Positions 25,081 to 34,249 are shown, counted from the first letter of the stretch. The stretch: DNA of 64,000 nucleotides from Flagellimonas aequoris (GCF_003584165.1 NZ_QXFJ01000029.1:1-64000), one strand, 5' to 3'. Made by a program: numbers and translations. Notes: a model not told the origin generated them from the sequence alone.

Positions 25081-25821
25081 ATGATCAAGTTGTTCAGCAA
25101 AATCCATCAAAATTTGCTTTCGGAAGGCAATATAGGCAAGTATCTGAAATATGCCGTCGGAGAAATAATCCTTGTTGTCATAGGTATCCTAATTGCTTTA
25201 CAAATCAACAATTGGAACGAGCATAGAAAGCAAGACAACAAAAGACAAGGCTATTATCATCAGCTATTGGATGATTTAAACCGAGATTTAAACTTTACCA
25301 ATTCCATTATAAAGGAATTTGAAGCTTATGATGAAAATTACCTGGATAATCTTGAAAACTATGCTGATGAGAGCATTACCATTGAAAAGCTTTATGATAT
25401 TTTGATTGGACTAAAAGTTATATCATCCGCATTGACCTTTAATTCCAGTACAATGGAATCTTTGCTGAACAGCAATGATATTGGGTTGATTGACCCTGTT
25501 TTGAGGAACAAGTTGATTGACTTGAAACGTTTACAGGATTTGACCATAAAAAGATTTGATTTCACCAATGAAGGGAAAAATCAAATAGTGCAAAATGTAT
25601 CATTAATCTTGGGCTCACCCCAAATGCAAGCAAATTTGAAGGAACAAAGCCAATTACAATCCTTAAAAAAGGACAATAAAATGCCTGAACTGATTTTGGC
25701 ACTTGAAGCAACACATAGATGGAAATACCTTTCTCAAATAGAAGCCGTTGACCGACTTAAAACAATGCAAATTGAGTTAAGGGATATCATTGGCACTATA
25801 AACAAGAAAGTCAGAAAATAA
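25081..25821 (+). CDS. DUF6090 family membrane protein (second of two)
   Basis: The 246-residue paralogue repeats the signature (LLSEGNIGKYLKYAVGEIIL, then VVIGILIALQINNWNEH), with a single transmembrane helix near residues 28-46 and a helical C-terminal domain. The two DUF6090 copies are almost identical over the first 50 residues and diverge afterwards. This pattern suggests duplication with selection on the membrane part. The function is unknown. It is AT-rich and lies in the accessory patch 24128-27022. Confidence 0.85.
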   Translation: MIKLFSKIHQNLLSEGNIGKYLKYAVGEIILVVIGILIALQINNWNEHRKQDNKRQGYYHQLLDDLNRDLNFTNSIIKEFEAYDENYLDNLENYADESITIEKLYDILIGLKVISSALTFNSSTMESLLNSNDIGLIDPVLRNKLIDLKRLQDLTIKRFDFTNEGKNQIVQNVSLILGSPQMQANLKEQSQLQSLKKDNKMPELILALEATHRWKYLSQIEAVDRLKTMQIELRDIIGTINKKVRK

Positions 25822-26151
25822 CGGAAGACCGGACAACAAATAATCGTATTACGGTAGATTCGACTACTCTTCGACTGTGCTCAGAGCAGGTTTACTGATC
25901 CATTCGGAATTGCTAAAGTCTGTGCTAAATCGAAACACTAACTTAAAACCCGTAACTGACTTGTCATGCGATGCCGTTTAAAAGTCCAAATAACGTTCAT
26001 CATACTCATTCAAAATGTGGTTTCACTCATTTAGGATTTCTTCAAATTAGATCATGACATATTTTCGAAAAGGAATTGTAACTGATTTGTTCATTTATAG
26101 AAGGGATTACATGCCTTTAATGTCAAATCGGCTAAATAGCGAGAATATTTT
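25822..26151. other. 330-nt gene-free AT-rich spacer
   Basis: No convincing gene is present. The segment begins with the stop-proximal motif TAACGGAAGACCGGACAAC (from the stop of the DUF6090 gene) and contains one TCGACT/GCTCAG repeat unit at 25869-25890. Two GTAACTGA(C/T)TTG-like words lie at about 25951 and 26079. It looks like decayed or inserted sequence. Confidence 0.5.
25869..25890. repeat. TCGACT/GCTCAG dispersed repeat unit
   Basis: The unit CTTCGACTGTGCTCAGAG closely matches the one at 34112 (CTTCGACTTCGCTCAGCA). It is one arm of the palindromic repeat family seen in full at 34250-34306. Confidence 0.5.
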
Positions 26152-27021
26152 ATGAAAGACATACTTCTTATAACGATTCTATTTTTGGTTTTGAGTTGTT
26201 CGCATAAGGAATCATCAGATTCAAAAATAAAAGCAAAAGAAAATGATACAGTTTCTTTTGTCTATAATGGGTTTAACCATCATCGTAAGTTGGATTTGAT
26301 AAGCAATCAAGAATTTATTCGATTTGAGAGCGTAGCAAGTTGTTTTGGAGATATGTGGATAGAAAAGCATTTTGGAAGATATACTGCAACTGACTCAACT
26401 ATTAAGCTTGAACCAAGAACGGTTGAATTAATTGTTTACACAAGATTTCCCGAAGAAATCGACCAAAAATTGATTTTGCCCTACGGACCCGATTCGCTAA
26501 AGATTAATACGGAGTATAAAATTTTCAGTTGGAAGAACAAAGAGTATCTTTTATCTGAGGAATTTGATTCCATAAGAAGTTTCGAGTCAAGGAATGACTA
26601 TCAAAAATTCGCATATTATTATAACATTGGGGAAGAGCCAAATTATAGCGGAAACTATCTTACTCGCTTAAAAAAAGATAGTACAATTAACATACCATGG
26701 GATATTTATAAAATCCCGAAAAAATATAGGGACGACTTTTTAGAAGAACCTATTTCAGTTAGAATAATTGACCGTAAGAAAAAGGTTGAAATTGACGAAT
26801 ATGACCCAGAAGGAGAACTTGTTTCATGGCGTATTAAAATAGATAAAGGTACTAAGAATGGCGTCCGGAAGGGATTTCATTTTATTACAAAAGATGACAA
26901 GTTTTTCATAGACGTTGATTCCACTCAAAGTAGTGTCAGTTTTGGAAGTTGTTACATTTATAACATGGACGAAAAATATTTCAGAATTGGCACTGAAATG
27001 AAAACAAAATGGGAAAGGTAA
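26152..27021 (+). CDS. Hypothetical lipoprotein
   Basis: This 289-residue protein is not in a family I recognise. It begins with a lipoprotein signal, ILLITILFLVLSCSHKE, with the lipidated Cys at residue 16. The mature part is charged (many Lys/Asp/Glu) and beta-rich, and has no repeats. Base composition is clearly more AT-rich than the core genes, as in the two DUF6090 genes upstream, so horizontal origin is likely. A bidirectional terminator follows. Confidence 0.7.
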   Translation: MKDILLITILFLVLSCSHKESSDSKIKAKENDTVSFVYNGFNHHRKLDLISNQEFIRFESVASCFGDMWIEKHFGRYTATDSTIKLEPRTVELIVYTRFPEEIDQKLILPYGPDSLKINTEYKIFSWKNKEYLLSEEFDSIRSFESRNDYQKFAYYYNIGEEPNYSGNYLTRLKKDSTINIPWDIYKIPKKYRDDFLEEPISVRIIDRKKKVEIDEYDPEGELVSWRIKIDKGTKNGVRKGFHFITKDDKFFIDVDSTQSSVSFGSCYIYNMDEKYFRIGTEMKTKWER

Positions 27022-27057
27022 TTTTGCTTTTTGATTTATTATTGTCCCAAAAGCATA

Positions 27058-27086
27058 AAAAATGCCCCTAAATGAGGGGCATTTTT
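27058..27086. terminator. Bidirectional intrinsic terminator
   Basis: AAAAATGCCCCT (27058-27069) pairs perfectly with AGGGGCATTTTT (27075-27086) around AAATG. The A and T runs on both sides let it work for the plus-strand lipoprotein and the convergent minus-strand head-GIN gene. Confidence 0.9.
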
Positions 27087-27115
27087 ACGTTTTTTGATTG
27101 GTGCTAAACTCCTGA

Positions 27116-27841
27116 TCAGCCTTTGGATATATCTCCGGAACCAGAGGATTTGGTATTGATTTTCTTTGGGTTTCCACGATAATGGATGTCGCCCGAACCG
27201 GATACCCTGGCATCGATGGATTCGTTTGCGGTAACCCTGATATCCGCAGAACCGGAAATGTTCGCCTTTACGTAATCGGCTTCCAGTTCATAGGCCTTGA
27301 TGTCGCCCGAACCCGAAACGGATACTTCAAAATCCCTGGCATGACCCGCCAGATTGATGTCCCCCGAACCGGCAAGTGACGCATCCACACTCTCCGCTTC
27401 CACGGTTAGGCTAACATCACCGGACCCCGCAACACTGGTACTGAAGTCGCTGGATTTAATGGTGGTCTTGCCCACAATGTCCCCCGATCCAGAAAGACTT
27501 ACGGAGCTGATGGATTCCACAGGAACGGTAATCTTGATACCTTTGTTCCAAGAGGAGGGTCTTAGGTTGACATTGTTTTCGGTCTTGATCACCAGTTTGC
27601 CGTTTTTCACTTCGGTTTCGATGTAGTCCAATAGGTTGGACTCACCTTCCAAGGTAATTTCACCTTCCTTGCCGGCCACCAGGTCCACATTGAACCAACC
27701 AGCTAGGGAAACACCATCGTAATCCCCAACGGAACGTTCTATGGTGACATAATTTCCGTCTCCTTTGACTTTTTTCCACCATTGTGCATGGGAGATGGTA
27801 ACCGCGCTCATGGCAAGTGCCAGTGTGATGAATTTTTTCAT
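27116..27841 (-). CDS. Head-GIN (DUF2807) exported beta-helix protein
   Basis: The 241-residue protein has a signal peptide (MKKFITLALAMSAVTISHAQ) and seven SGSGDI-like units about 18-20 residues apart: SGSGDI, AGSGDV, AGSGDI, SGSGDI, SGSADI, SGSGDI, SGSGDI. This is the putative auto-transporter adhesin head-GIN domain, predicted to fold as a parallel beta-helix. It is the last gene of the unit that starts with an ECF sigma factor. An envelope or surface role is inferred; binding partners are unknown. Confidence 0.87.
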   Translation of the reverse strand: MKKFITLALAMSAVTISHAQWWKKVKGDGNYVTIERSVGDYDGVSLAGWFNVDLVAGKEGEITLEGESNLLDYIETEVKNGKLVIKTENNVNLRPSSWNKGIKITVPVESISSVSLSGSGDIVGKTTIKSSDFSTSVAGSGDVSLTVEAESVDASLAGSGDINLAGHARDFEVSVSGSGDIKAYELEADYVKANISGSADIRVTANESIDARVSGSGDIHYRGNPKKINTKSSGSGDISKG

Positions 27842-27874
27842 GATCTTGTGTTTAAATTGTTTTTTGATTTGATA

Positions 27875-28975
27875 TTAATTTTGATAAAACGTGATGCCTC
27901 CATAGTCACTGGTAATGCTTACCCTTTTTCCTGAGTTTTCACTACCATAGAAGCCTTTGTAATATTTTTCAGTTGATTTTTCCTTGCTGATGTTGATCTC
28001 AAAATCATCTTTGCCACTGACACCGGCATACTCCGTTGAAATTTCAAAGTTGAAGTGGTAATCGGGGTGATACCCTATTTTGATCCCGGTATAATCGGTT
28101 CGTATCTCAACATTCCCGGCATCAGGTGCCAACCGGTCAATTTTCAAGGAACCGTAATCACTTACGATAGACACATTACCATGTACCGTACCCAATTTGA
28201 CCCCGATATAGTCCCCGTTGCCTTCCACATTCTTGACTTCTTTCGCCTCTAAGGAACCATAGTCACTGGAGTAGGACAGATTGCCCATTTCCTCGATTAC
28301 GGCGTTGGTATAATCAGCCTTTATGGTCAGGTCGCCCGCTTTTTCAATGGTAAATCCTGAGTAATCGGCCACAATTTCGGCACTGTTGATATAATCAAAA
28401 GTAGATCGGGAAGTGTAATCAAATCGAAGTTCGTTATTGCGGCCGCGTAGTTCGCCAATTTCCATCTTGCCATAATCGCAGTTGATCTTGGCGTGTCCAT
28501 CGATTCGGTCCAAGAAAATGCTACCATAATCGTTGTTGAGGTTCACGCTGTTCTTCACGGGCAGTTTGATGGTATAGTTGACCTGCACGCTCACACTGTT
28601 GCGTCTGCCCCAGTTCCATCCCCAGCCGTTGTTACGGTCACCGAAGAGGGTCCTTGCGGAAACCATGCTGCTGCTGTTCTCAAAATCCACATCGATTTCG
28701 TTGAGGCGATCCTGTACACGTTCTTCGTTGTTGCCATTGGTCTTGATATGAACCTCGATCTCCACACGGTTTTCGTTCCAAGAGGTAATGTTGAGGTTGC
28801 CATAACTGTTGGTCACTTTAAAAAGTGCATCGGCATTAACGTTAAATTCCCTTTTAATGGTCTTTTCCTTAGTGTATTTGCCGTCCATATTGCCATGGTC
28901 AACATTTGCTTGTAGGGCAATGGGGAACAAAGCCAAAGCGAAAAGGATATTTTTAAATAGTAAAGCTTTCATCAT
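27875..28975 (-). CDS. Exported DUF4097-like beta-helix protein with DYG repeats
   Basis: The 366-residue protein has a signal peptide (ALLFKNILFALALFPIALQA). Its body is about ten turns marked by (N/S/T)DY(G/S/T), such as NDYGSI, CDYGKM, ADYSGF, ADYTNA, SDYGSL, GDYIGV, SDYGSL and TDYTGI, spaced 17-22 residues apart. This fits a right-handed beta-helix of the DUF4097 group. Its 5' end overlaps the preceding anti-sigma-like gene by 23 nt, which points to co-translation. It is probably periplasmic or on the outer membrane; the role is unknown. Confidence 0.82.
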   Translation of the reverse strand: MMKALLFKNILFALALFPIALQANVDHGNMDGKYTKEKTIKREFNVNADALFKVTNSYGNLNITSWNENRVEIEVHIKTNGNNEERVQDRLNEIDVDFENSSSMVSARTLFGDRNNGWGWNWGRRNSVSVQVNYTIKLPVKNSVNLNNDYGSIFLDRIDGHAKINCDYGKMEIGELRGRNNELRFDYTSRSTFDYINSAEIVADYSGFTIEKAGDLTIKADYTNAVIEEMGNLSYSSDYGSLEAKEVKNVEGNGDYIGVKLGTVHGNVSIVSDYGSLKIDRLAPDAGNVEIRTDYTGIKIGYHPDYHFNFEISTEYAGVSGKDDFEINISKEKSTEKYYKGFYGSENSGKRVSITSDYGGITFYQN

Positions 28976-29513
28976 TTTGTGATTTTAAATTCTTGATATT
29001 TTCTATTTGGCTCAAAACTTCTTTTAATAAATCAATGCGGGTCTGAAAATTGATGATCATGGCATTCATGATGATCTTGGTGTCCCCACCGTTGACCAAA
29101 TCCTGTTCAAGAGATTTGTAATCTTTCTGTAATCTTTGGAGTTGTGCCAAGGTATCGTCTACCAACTGTGCCGTTTCCGGGGATTTCTCATCCTTTAATT
29201 GCTGCACCTGTTGCTCAATCAGGTTCGCAAAATAGAATTCGGTCTTGGACACTTCCGGTGCAATTTCCACCACTTGTTCCCTAAGGGAAGGCTGCGGACC
29301 GAACGCTTGGTATCCCAACAGGGCCACCAAGGCAATCGATGCGGCTATGGAAAGTGGTTTCCACCAGGTTGGTTTCGGTTTTTGGATGGAAACGACACCA
29401 GTGGCCTGGTTCAATTTTTCCAAAAAACGATCCTGGTGCCCGCTTTGTGGCTCCTCCACATCAAACTCCCCTCGGAGTCTTCCAAACAGATGATCTATAT
29501 TATCCTTGTTCAT
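28953..29513 (-). CDS. Putative anti-sigma factor, single-pass membrane protein
   Basis: This 186-residue protein has a cytoplasmic N-terminal region (about 1-47), one transmembrane helix (WWKPLSIAASIALVALLGYQ, about residues 50-69) and a helical periplasmic part with coiled-coil potential (VQQLKDEK, then LQRLQKDYKSLEQDL). It starts 2 nt after the ECF sigma stop. Gene order and topology make an anti-sigma role the best guess, but no standard zinc-type anti-sigma motif is present. It overlaps the next gene by 23 nt. Confidence 0.7.
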   Translation of the reverse strand: MNKDNIDHLFGRLRGEFDVEEPQSGHQDRFLEKLNQATGVVSIQKPKPTWWKPLSIAASIALVALLGYQAFGPQPSLREQVVEIAPEVSKTEFYFANLIEQQVQQLKDEKSPETAQLVDDTLAQLQRLQKDYKSLEQDLVNGGDTKIIMNAMIINFQTRIDLLKEVLSQIENIKNLKSQNDESFTI

Positions 29514-29515
29514 AA

Positions 29516-30073
29516 CTAAACATTTAAGGTCAACTTTTTTCTCAGGCTTTCCTTGGCCCTCGAAATTGTGGTTCTACAATTAGCATAGCTAATGTTCATG
29601 ATTTCACCGATCTCTTCGTAATCGTACCCTTCAATTAAATGTAAGGTCAAAGAAACTCTGTAATTGTCTTTCAAACTTTTCATGGCTTCCATCACTTTTT
29701 GAGCCTTCAGTTCTGTATAACCATTTTGATCCGAAGCAACTCCATCATTATCTTCGACCTTGTACATTACATCATCCAAATCAACAGCCCTGTTTTTTTG
29801 CTGCTTTTTGTAATGATAGATGCTGTTGTTGATCACGATCCGCTTTAACCAAGCCCCGAAGGTGACGTCCCCTTTGAAGGTCTCCAATTTGGTGAATGCG
29901 CTCAGGAACGATTCCTGCATCACATCCTCGGCCTCGGCAGAATCTTTTACAATCCTATAGGCAGTATTGTACATGGCCCTATAATAGCGATTGTAAATCT
30001 CCAATTGTGCACTTTGCTTTCCCTGCATGCACAACTTGAGCAGTGCATCAATATGTTCATTTTGGTGGCTCAA
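29516..30073 (-). CDS. ECF-type RNA polymerase sigma factor
   Basis: The 185-residue protein has region 2 (EAEDVMQESFLSAFTKLETF and GDVTFGAWLKRIVINNSIYH, residues about 45-90) and region 4 (EGYDYEEIGEIMNISYANCR, about 145-170). The most probable start is TTG (30071-30073); later in-frame ATGs remove part of region 2. It heads a four-gene unit with a membrane anti-sigma-like protein and two exported beta-helix proteins, probably its own targets. Confidence 0.9.
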   Translation of the reverse strand: MSHQNEHIDALLKLCMQGKQSAQLEIYNRYYRAMYNTAYRIVKDSAEAEDVMQESFLSAFTKLETFKGDVTFGAWLKRIVINNSIYHYKKQQKNRAVDLDDVMYKVEDNDGVASDQNGYTELKAQKVMEAMKSLKDNYRVSLTLHLIEGYDYEEIGEIMNISYANCRTTISRAKESLRKKLTLNV

Positions 30074-30254
30074 AAAATGAATGGTTTGTCTTATAGATTA
30101 GGGAATTTACCAATTGTTACACTTTTTTCTAAAAAATTGCTTTTTAATGGCACAGGAATTGCCTTTTAAGAGGGGATCAAAAGCCTTTAATCCACTATAT
30201 TTATTGATAATGAGGATGTTGTAAGGGTTTTTATGTAGAATAAAAATGATGTTT

Positions 30255-30274
30255 TTTTGTCGATTATGACAAAA
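30255..30274. promoter_or_regulatory. Inverted repeat upstream of lon
   Basis: TTTTGTC (30255-30261) and GACAAAA (30268-30274) form a perfect 7-bp inverted repeat with a 6-nt centre, ending 25 nt before the lon ATG. It could be an operator. An AGGAG-like word also sits just before the ATG, unusual in this phylum. Confidence 0.4.
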
Positions 30275-30299
30275 TGACCGAAAAGAAGATACAGGAGAG

Positions 30300-32741
30300 A
30301 TGAAAATATCAAAATTTGACAATATTGACTTTCAGGGATTGGATGAGGATGCGGAGTTGATCCCATTGCTCACCCCTGAAGACGAGGAACAGATGAACAA
30401 TGAGGAGTTGCCGGATACCTTACCGGTGCTTCCCCTCCGAAATACGGTCTTGTTTCCAGGTGTTGTGATTCCCATTACCGCCGGAAGGGACAAGTCCATC
30501 AACTTGATCAAGGATGCCAATAATGGCAGCAAGACCATTGGTGTGGTATCCCAAAAGGACGAACTTACCGAAAATCCAGGGGTAGAAGATATCAATACCT
30601 TGGGAACGGTGGCCCGTATCCTTAGGGTATTGCAAATGCCTGATGGAAACACTACGGTCATCATTCAAGGTAAAAAGCGGTTCCAGATAGAGAGCATCAT
30701 ATCCGAGAAACCTTACCTCACCGCCAAGATCAAGGAAGCGAAGGAAGAAAGACCGCTCAAGGATAGCAAGGAGTTTGAGGCCATCATCGATTCCATCAAG
30801 GATTTGGCCTTTAAGATCATTAAGGACAACCCGAATATTCCCAGCGAGGCCACCTTTGCCATCAAGAACATCCAAAGCAATTCGTTCTTGATCAATTTTG
30901 TGTCCTCTAATCTTAATTTGTCCGTTGCCGAAAAACAGCAATTGTTGGAGATTCCCAACCTTCAGGAAAGGGCCTTGGCCACTTTGAGGTATATGAACAT
31001 GGAACTGCAAAAACTGGAATTGCGCAACGATATCCAGAGCAAGGTCCGTAGCGATATGGACCAACAGCAACGCGAGTATTTCCTTCACCAACAGATGAAG
31101 ACCATCCAAGAAGAGTTGGGGGGTATCTCTTATGAAGAAGAGGTGGACGAAATGCGCGAAAAGGCCAAAGGCAAGAAATGGAGCAAGAAGGTGCAGGAAC
31201 ATTTCGAAAAAGAACTGGGCAAAATGCAGCGCATGAATCCCCAGGTTGCTGAATATTCCATCCAACGCAATTATCTGGACCTCATTTTGGATCTACCTTG
31301 GGATAACTATTCCAAGGACAAGTTCGACCTAAAAAGGGCACAACAGATCTTGGATCGTGACCATTATGGTTTGGAAGATGTAAAACGAAGGATCATTGAA
31401 TATTTGGCCGTCCTTAAATTGAGGAACGATATGAAATCGCCCATTCTTTGTCTGTACGGACCTCCCGGGGTGGGCAAGACCTCTTTGGGGAAATCCGTTG
31501 CGGAAGCCTTGGGAAGGGAATATGTACGGATGTCCTTGGGTGGCTTACGTGATGAAGCAGAAATCAGAGGGCACAGGAAAACCTATATCGGTGCCATGCC
31601 CGGTAGGATCATCCAAAGCTTGAAAAAGGCGGGAACATCCAACCCTGTTTTCATTTTGGATGAGATTGATAAACTTTCCAACAGCCATCAGGGCGATCCC
31701 TCTTCGGCTATGCTGGAGGTATTAGATCCTGAGCAGAACAGCGAGTTCCATGACAATTTCTTGGAAATGGGCTATGACCTTTCCAAAGTCATGTTCATTG
31801 CTACGGCCAACAGTTTGTCCACCATTCAGCCAGCCCTGTTGGACCGTATGGAAATCATCAACGTGACAGGATATACCATCGAGGAGAAAGTGGAAATCGC
31901 CAAACGTCATTTGTTGCCCAAACAATTAAAAGAGCACGGCTTATCCGCCAACGATTTAAAAATCGGCAAACCACAATTGGAGAAAATTGTGGAAGGCTAT
32001 ACCAGGGAGTCCGGTGTTCGGAACTTGGAAAAGCAATTGGCAAAAATGGTGCGGTATGCCGCCAAATCCATCGCCATAGAAGAGGAGTACAACATAAAAG
32101 TCTCCAATGAAGATGTGGAAAAAATATTGGGTCCAGCCCGATTGGAACGCGACAAGTATGAGAACAATGAAGTGGCCGGTGTGGTCACTGGGTTGGCTTG
32201 GACCAGCGTTGGAGGTGATATCCTTTTTATCGAGTCCATTCTCTCCAAAGGAAAGGGGCAGCTCAACATTACCGGTAATTTGGGCCAGGTGATGAAGGAA
32301 TCCGCTACCATTGCCATGGAGTACATCAAATCCAATGCGGATACCTTTGGAATTGACCCCGATGTGTTTGACAAATACAATGTGCACATCCACGTGCCAG
32401 AAGGAGCCACTCCAAAAGACGGTCCCAGTGCAGGTATCACCATGCTAACGTCTTTGGTGTCCCTGTTTACTCAACGCAAGGTGAAAAAGAGCTTGGCCAT
32501 GACGGGCGAGATTACCCTTAGAGGTAAGGTATTGCCGGTGGGTGGTATTAAGGAAAAGATTCTGGCCGCAAAAAGGGCAAGGATCAAAGAGATCATTCTT
32601 TGTGAGGAAAACAAGAAGGACATCGAGGAAATCAAAGCTGAATATCTTAAGGGACTTACTTTCCATTATGTGACCGATATGAGTGAGGTAATCGATATTG
32701 CTGTGACCGATAAAAAGGTGAAAAACGCCAAAACACTATAA
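30300..32741 (+). CDS. lon: ATP-dependent endopeptidase Lon
   Basis: The 813-residue protein has the full Lon layout: N-terminal substrate domain (about 40-240), a coiled central helix region, an AAA+ module with Walker [14 protein letters not shown] (from about residue 387) and Walker [11 protein letters not shown], and a protease domain. The catalytic dyad is Ser710 (GPSAGITML) and Lys751 ([14 protein letters not shown]). Lon degrades misfolded and regulatory proteins in the cytoplasm. cmk follows after 53 nt and has its own -7 element. The gene is complete and unremarkable apart from the upstream inverted repeat. Confidence 0.96.
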   Translation: MKISKFDNIDFQGLDEDAELIPLLTPEDEEQMNNEELPDTLPVLPLRNTVLFPGVVIPITAGRDKSINLIKDANNGSKTIGVVSQKDELTENPGVEDINTLGTVARILRVLQMPDGNTTVIIQGKKRFQIESIISEKPYLTAKIKEAKEERPLKDSKEFEAIIDSIKDLAFKIIKDNPNIPSEATFAIKNIQSNSFLINFVSSNLNLSVAEKQQLLEIPNLQERALATLRYMNMELQKLELRNDIQSKVRSDMDQQQREYFLHQQMKTIQEELGGISYEEEVDEMREKAKGKKWSKKVQEHFEKELGKMQRMNPQVAEYSIQRNYLDLILDLPWDNYSKDKFDLKRAQQILDRDHYGLEDVKRRIIEYLAVLKLRNDMKSPILCLYGPPGVGKTSLGKSVAEALGREYVRMSLGGLRDEAEIRGHRKTYIGAMPGRIIQSLKKAGTSNPVFILDEIDKLSNSHQGDPSSAMLEVLDPEQNSEFHDNFLEMGYDLSKVMFIATANSLSTIQPALLDRMEIINVTGYTIEEKVEIAKRHLLPKQLKEHGLSANDLKIGKPQLEKIVEGYTRESGVRNLEKQLAKMVRYAAKSIAIEEEYNIKVSNEDVEKILGPARLERDKYENNEVAGVVTGLAWTSVGGDILFIESILSKGKGQLNITGNLGQVMKESATIAMEYIKSNADTFGIDPDVFDKYNVHIHVPEGATPKDGPSAGITMLTSLVSLFTQRKVKKSLAMTGEITLRGKVLPVGGIKEKILAAKRARIKEIILCEENKKDIEEIKAEYLKGLTFHYVTDMSEVIDIAVTDKKVKNAKTL

Positions 32742-32782
32742 TAGGATGATGGGTGTCATAAAATTATAATGACATTTCTGCC

Positions 32783-32790
32783 TATTTTTG
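32783..32790 (+). promoter_or_regulatory. -7 element of cmk
   Basis: TATTTTTG is an exact TAnnTTTG element and ends only 4 nt before the cmk ATG. No clear TTTG lies about 19 nt further upstream. Use of this promoter would produce a leaderless or nearly leaderless mRNA. Confidence 0.5.
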
Positions 32791-32794
32791 GCGC

Positions 32795-33493
32795 ATGGGA
32801 AAAATTACAATAGCAATAGACGGGTATTCATCAACGGGAAAAAGCACCATCGCGAAACGATTGGCCAAATCCCTCCATTATATTTATGTGGACACGGGTG
32901 CCATGTACAGGGCGGTGACGCTTTATGCATTGGACCACGATTTGATCAATGACAAAGGGGAGATCAATGCACCCAAATTGGTCGAGGCTTTGCCAGATAT
33001 TGCCCTGAAATTTGTCCCCAATTCCGAAACAGGTCGTGCCGATATGCACATGAACGGAAAAAATGTGGAGGAAGAGATCCGATCCATGAGGGTATCCGGG
33101 AAGGTGAGCAAGGTTTCCGCCATAAAGGAAGTCCGTGAAAAGTTAGTGAAAATGCAGCAACAAATGGGCAAGGACAAAGGTATTGTGATGGACGGAAGGG
33201 ATATCGGTACCGTAGTTTTTCCAGATGCGGAACTCAAATTGTTCATGACGGCCTCACCCGAGACCCGTGCTGCCCGAAGGTATAAGGAGTTGCTGGAGAA
33301 AGGGGAGGAGGTAAGTTATGCCGAAGTCCTTAAAAATGTACAGGAAAGAGATCTGATCGATTCTACCCGAAGCATATCACCACTTAAAAAAGCCAAGGAC
33401 GCTATCGAGTTTGACAATAGTGACATGGGATTGGAAGAACAGTTTGAAAGGGTACACGACTTTGCCCAGCGCGTGATTGCGAAGAAGGGTTGA
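32795..33493 (+). CDS. cmk: (d)CMP kinase
   Basis: The 232-residue enzyme phosphorylates CMP and dCMP to the diphosphates. It shows the P-loop DGYSSTGKSTIAKRLAK, the DTGAMYRA substrate motif, MDGRDIGTVVFPDAELK and the RYKELLEKG lid area. Bacteroidota often have cmk next to rpsA or lon; here rpsA lies about 1.5 kb downstream, with two small minus-strand genes between. Those genes and their repeats look inserted into a conserved cmk-rpsA neighbourhood, as in other bacteria (inference). Confidence 0.94.
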   Translation: MGKITIAIDGYSSTGKSTIAKRLAKSLHYIYVDTGAMYRAVTLYALDHDLINDKGEINAPKLVEALPDIALKFVPNSETGRADMHMNGKNVEEEIRSMRVSGKVSKVSAIKEVREKLVKMQQQMGKDKGIVMDGRDIGTVVFPDAELKLFMTASPETRAARRYKELLEKGEEVSYAEVLKNVQERDLIDSTRSISPLKKAKDAIEFDNSDMGLEEQFERVHDFAQRVIAKKG

Positions 33494-33581
33494 AAATCGG
33501 TTAGAATTTTAGATTGCACTTATCGGTCTCGTATAACCATCAGTTACGAGTTAAAGTAAGCAAATTTTGGGGTTATACATT

Positions 33582-34084
33582 GTTGTACCTAGTTTTTTAT
33601 CCATTCCAAGTCAAGTACGTCACGTAATCTATTCAAACTTTCTCTCGATAAAAACTTAAAAGCAAGTCCAATAAATCCGTATCTAATTACTAAAATTTGT
33701 CCAATCATTACTAAAATCAGAATTGGTGAGAATTCTTGAGCTTTAGTCAAAATCATGGCAATAAGTCCGAATATAGGAAAGCAAAGAAATAAACTCAATA
33801 ATATTCTAAAAATCTTTTGAATTTCCACTTTCACGTTTCCATTTTCAGATTCAATTGCTCCAGTCATTACGCAAAAAGCCCCTTTTCCAATTGCGGATGA
33901 TATAATTTTAAATTCGTTTCCGTTTATTATTCCACGAAATGATTTGTCGGTATGTTGAGAAGTCAGATTTTCAGACTTTTCCGTTCTTCGATTCAATCGA
34001 TTTAGCGTATCCGTTTGGCTATCTAACAGCTTAAATTTCAGTTCTTTGGTAGGGAATATTTTCATTTCTCAAATTAGGCACAAC
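33582..34084. mobile_element. Possible single-gene cassette bounded by inverted 13-mers
   Basis: GTTGTACCTAGTT at 33582-33594 and AATTAGGCACAAC at 34072-34084 are inverted copies with 11 of 13 positions matching once one is reverse-complemented. They flank one AT-rich gene closely, and the left copy contains its stop codon. No transposase is present. The boundary motif resembles those after the DUF6090 genes. A mobile or captured cassette is inferred; chance is not excluded. Confidence 0.4.
33589..34065 (-). CDS. Hypothetical protein with two membrane segments
   Basis: This 158-residue protein is not recognised. The first 80 residues are polar and basic, with NGNEFKIISSAIGKGAFCVM resembling an exposed beta domain. 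Two hydrophobic segments follow (ILLSLFLCFPIFGLIAMIL and ILILVMIGQILVIRYGFIG), about residues 85-130. A short charged tail ends at LEWIKN. It is AT-rich, lies between cmk and rpsA, and is enclosed by inverted 13-mers. It is probably an accessory gene. Confidence 0.6.
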   Translation of the reverse strand: MKIFPTKELKFKLLDSQTDTLNRLNRRTEKSENLTSQHTDKSFRGIINGNEFKIISSAIGKGAFCVMTGAIESENGNVKVEIQKIFRILLSLFLCFPIFGLIAMILTKAQEFSPILILVMIGQILVIRYGFIGLAFKFLSRESLNRLRDVLDLEWIKN

Positions 34085-34111
34085 GTTATTAGATGTGAAT
34101 CGTTTTTAACA

Positions 34112-34133
34112 CTTCGACTTCGCTCAGCACAAG
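34112..34133. repeat. TCGACT/GCTCAG dispersed repeat unit
   Basis: CTTCGACTTCGCTCAGCA matches the unit at 25869 with few changes and shares the TCGACT-nC-GCTC core with the palindrome at 34250-34306. Confidence 0.5.
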
Positions 34134-34249
34134 TTAATTATATCGACCGATATCGAAACTGGTTCGGCACAGGTAAGTGAAGTTAACATTTTTGATGCAA
34201 ATTCTATTTAAACAAAAAGACGCCCTTGGGCGCCTTATGTTCTAAGAAG

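Noticed and set aside
27150..27500. Regularly spaced repeats in DNA that could suggest a CRISPR-like array
   Set aside because: They are codons for the SGSGDI protein repeats on the minus strand, with varying sequence and spacing.
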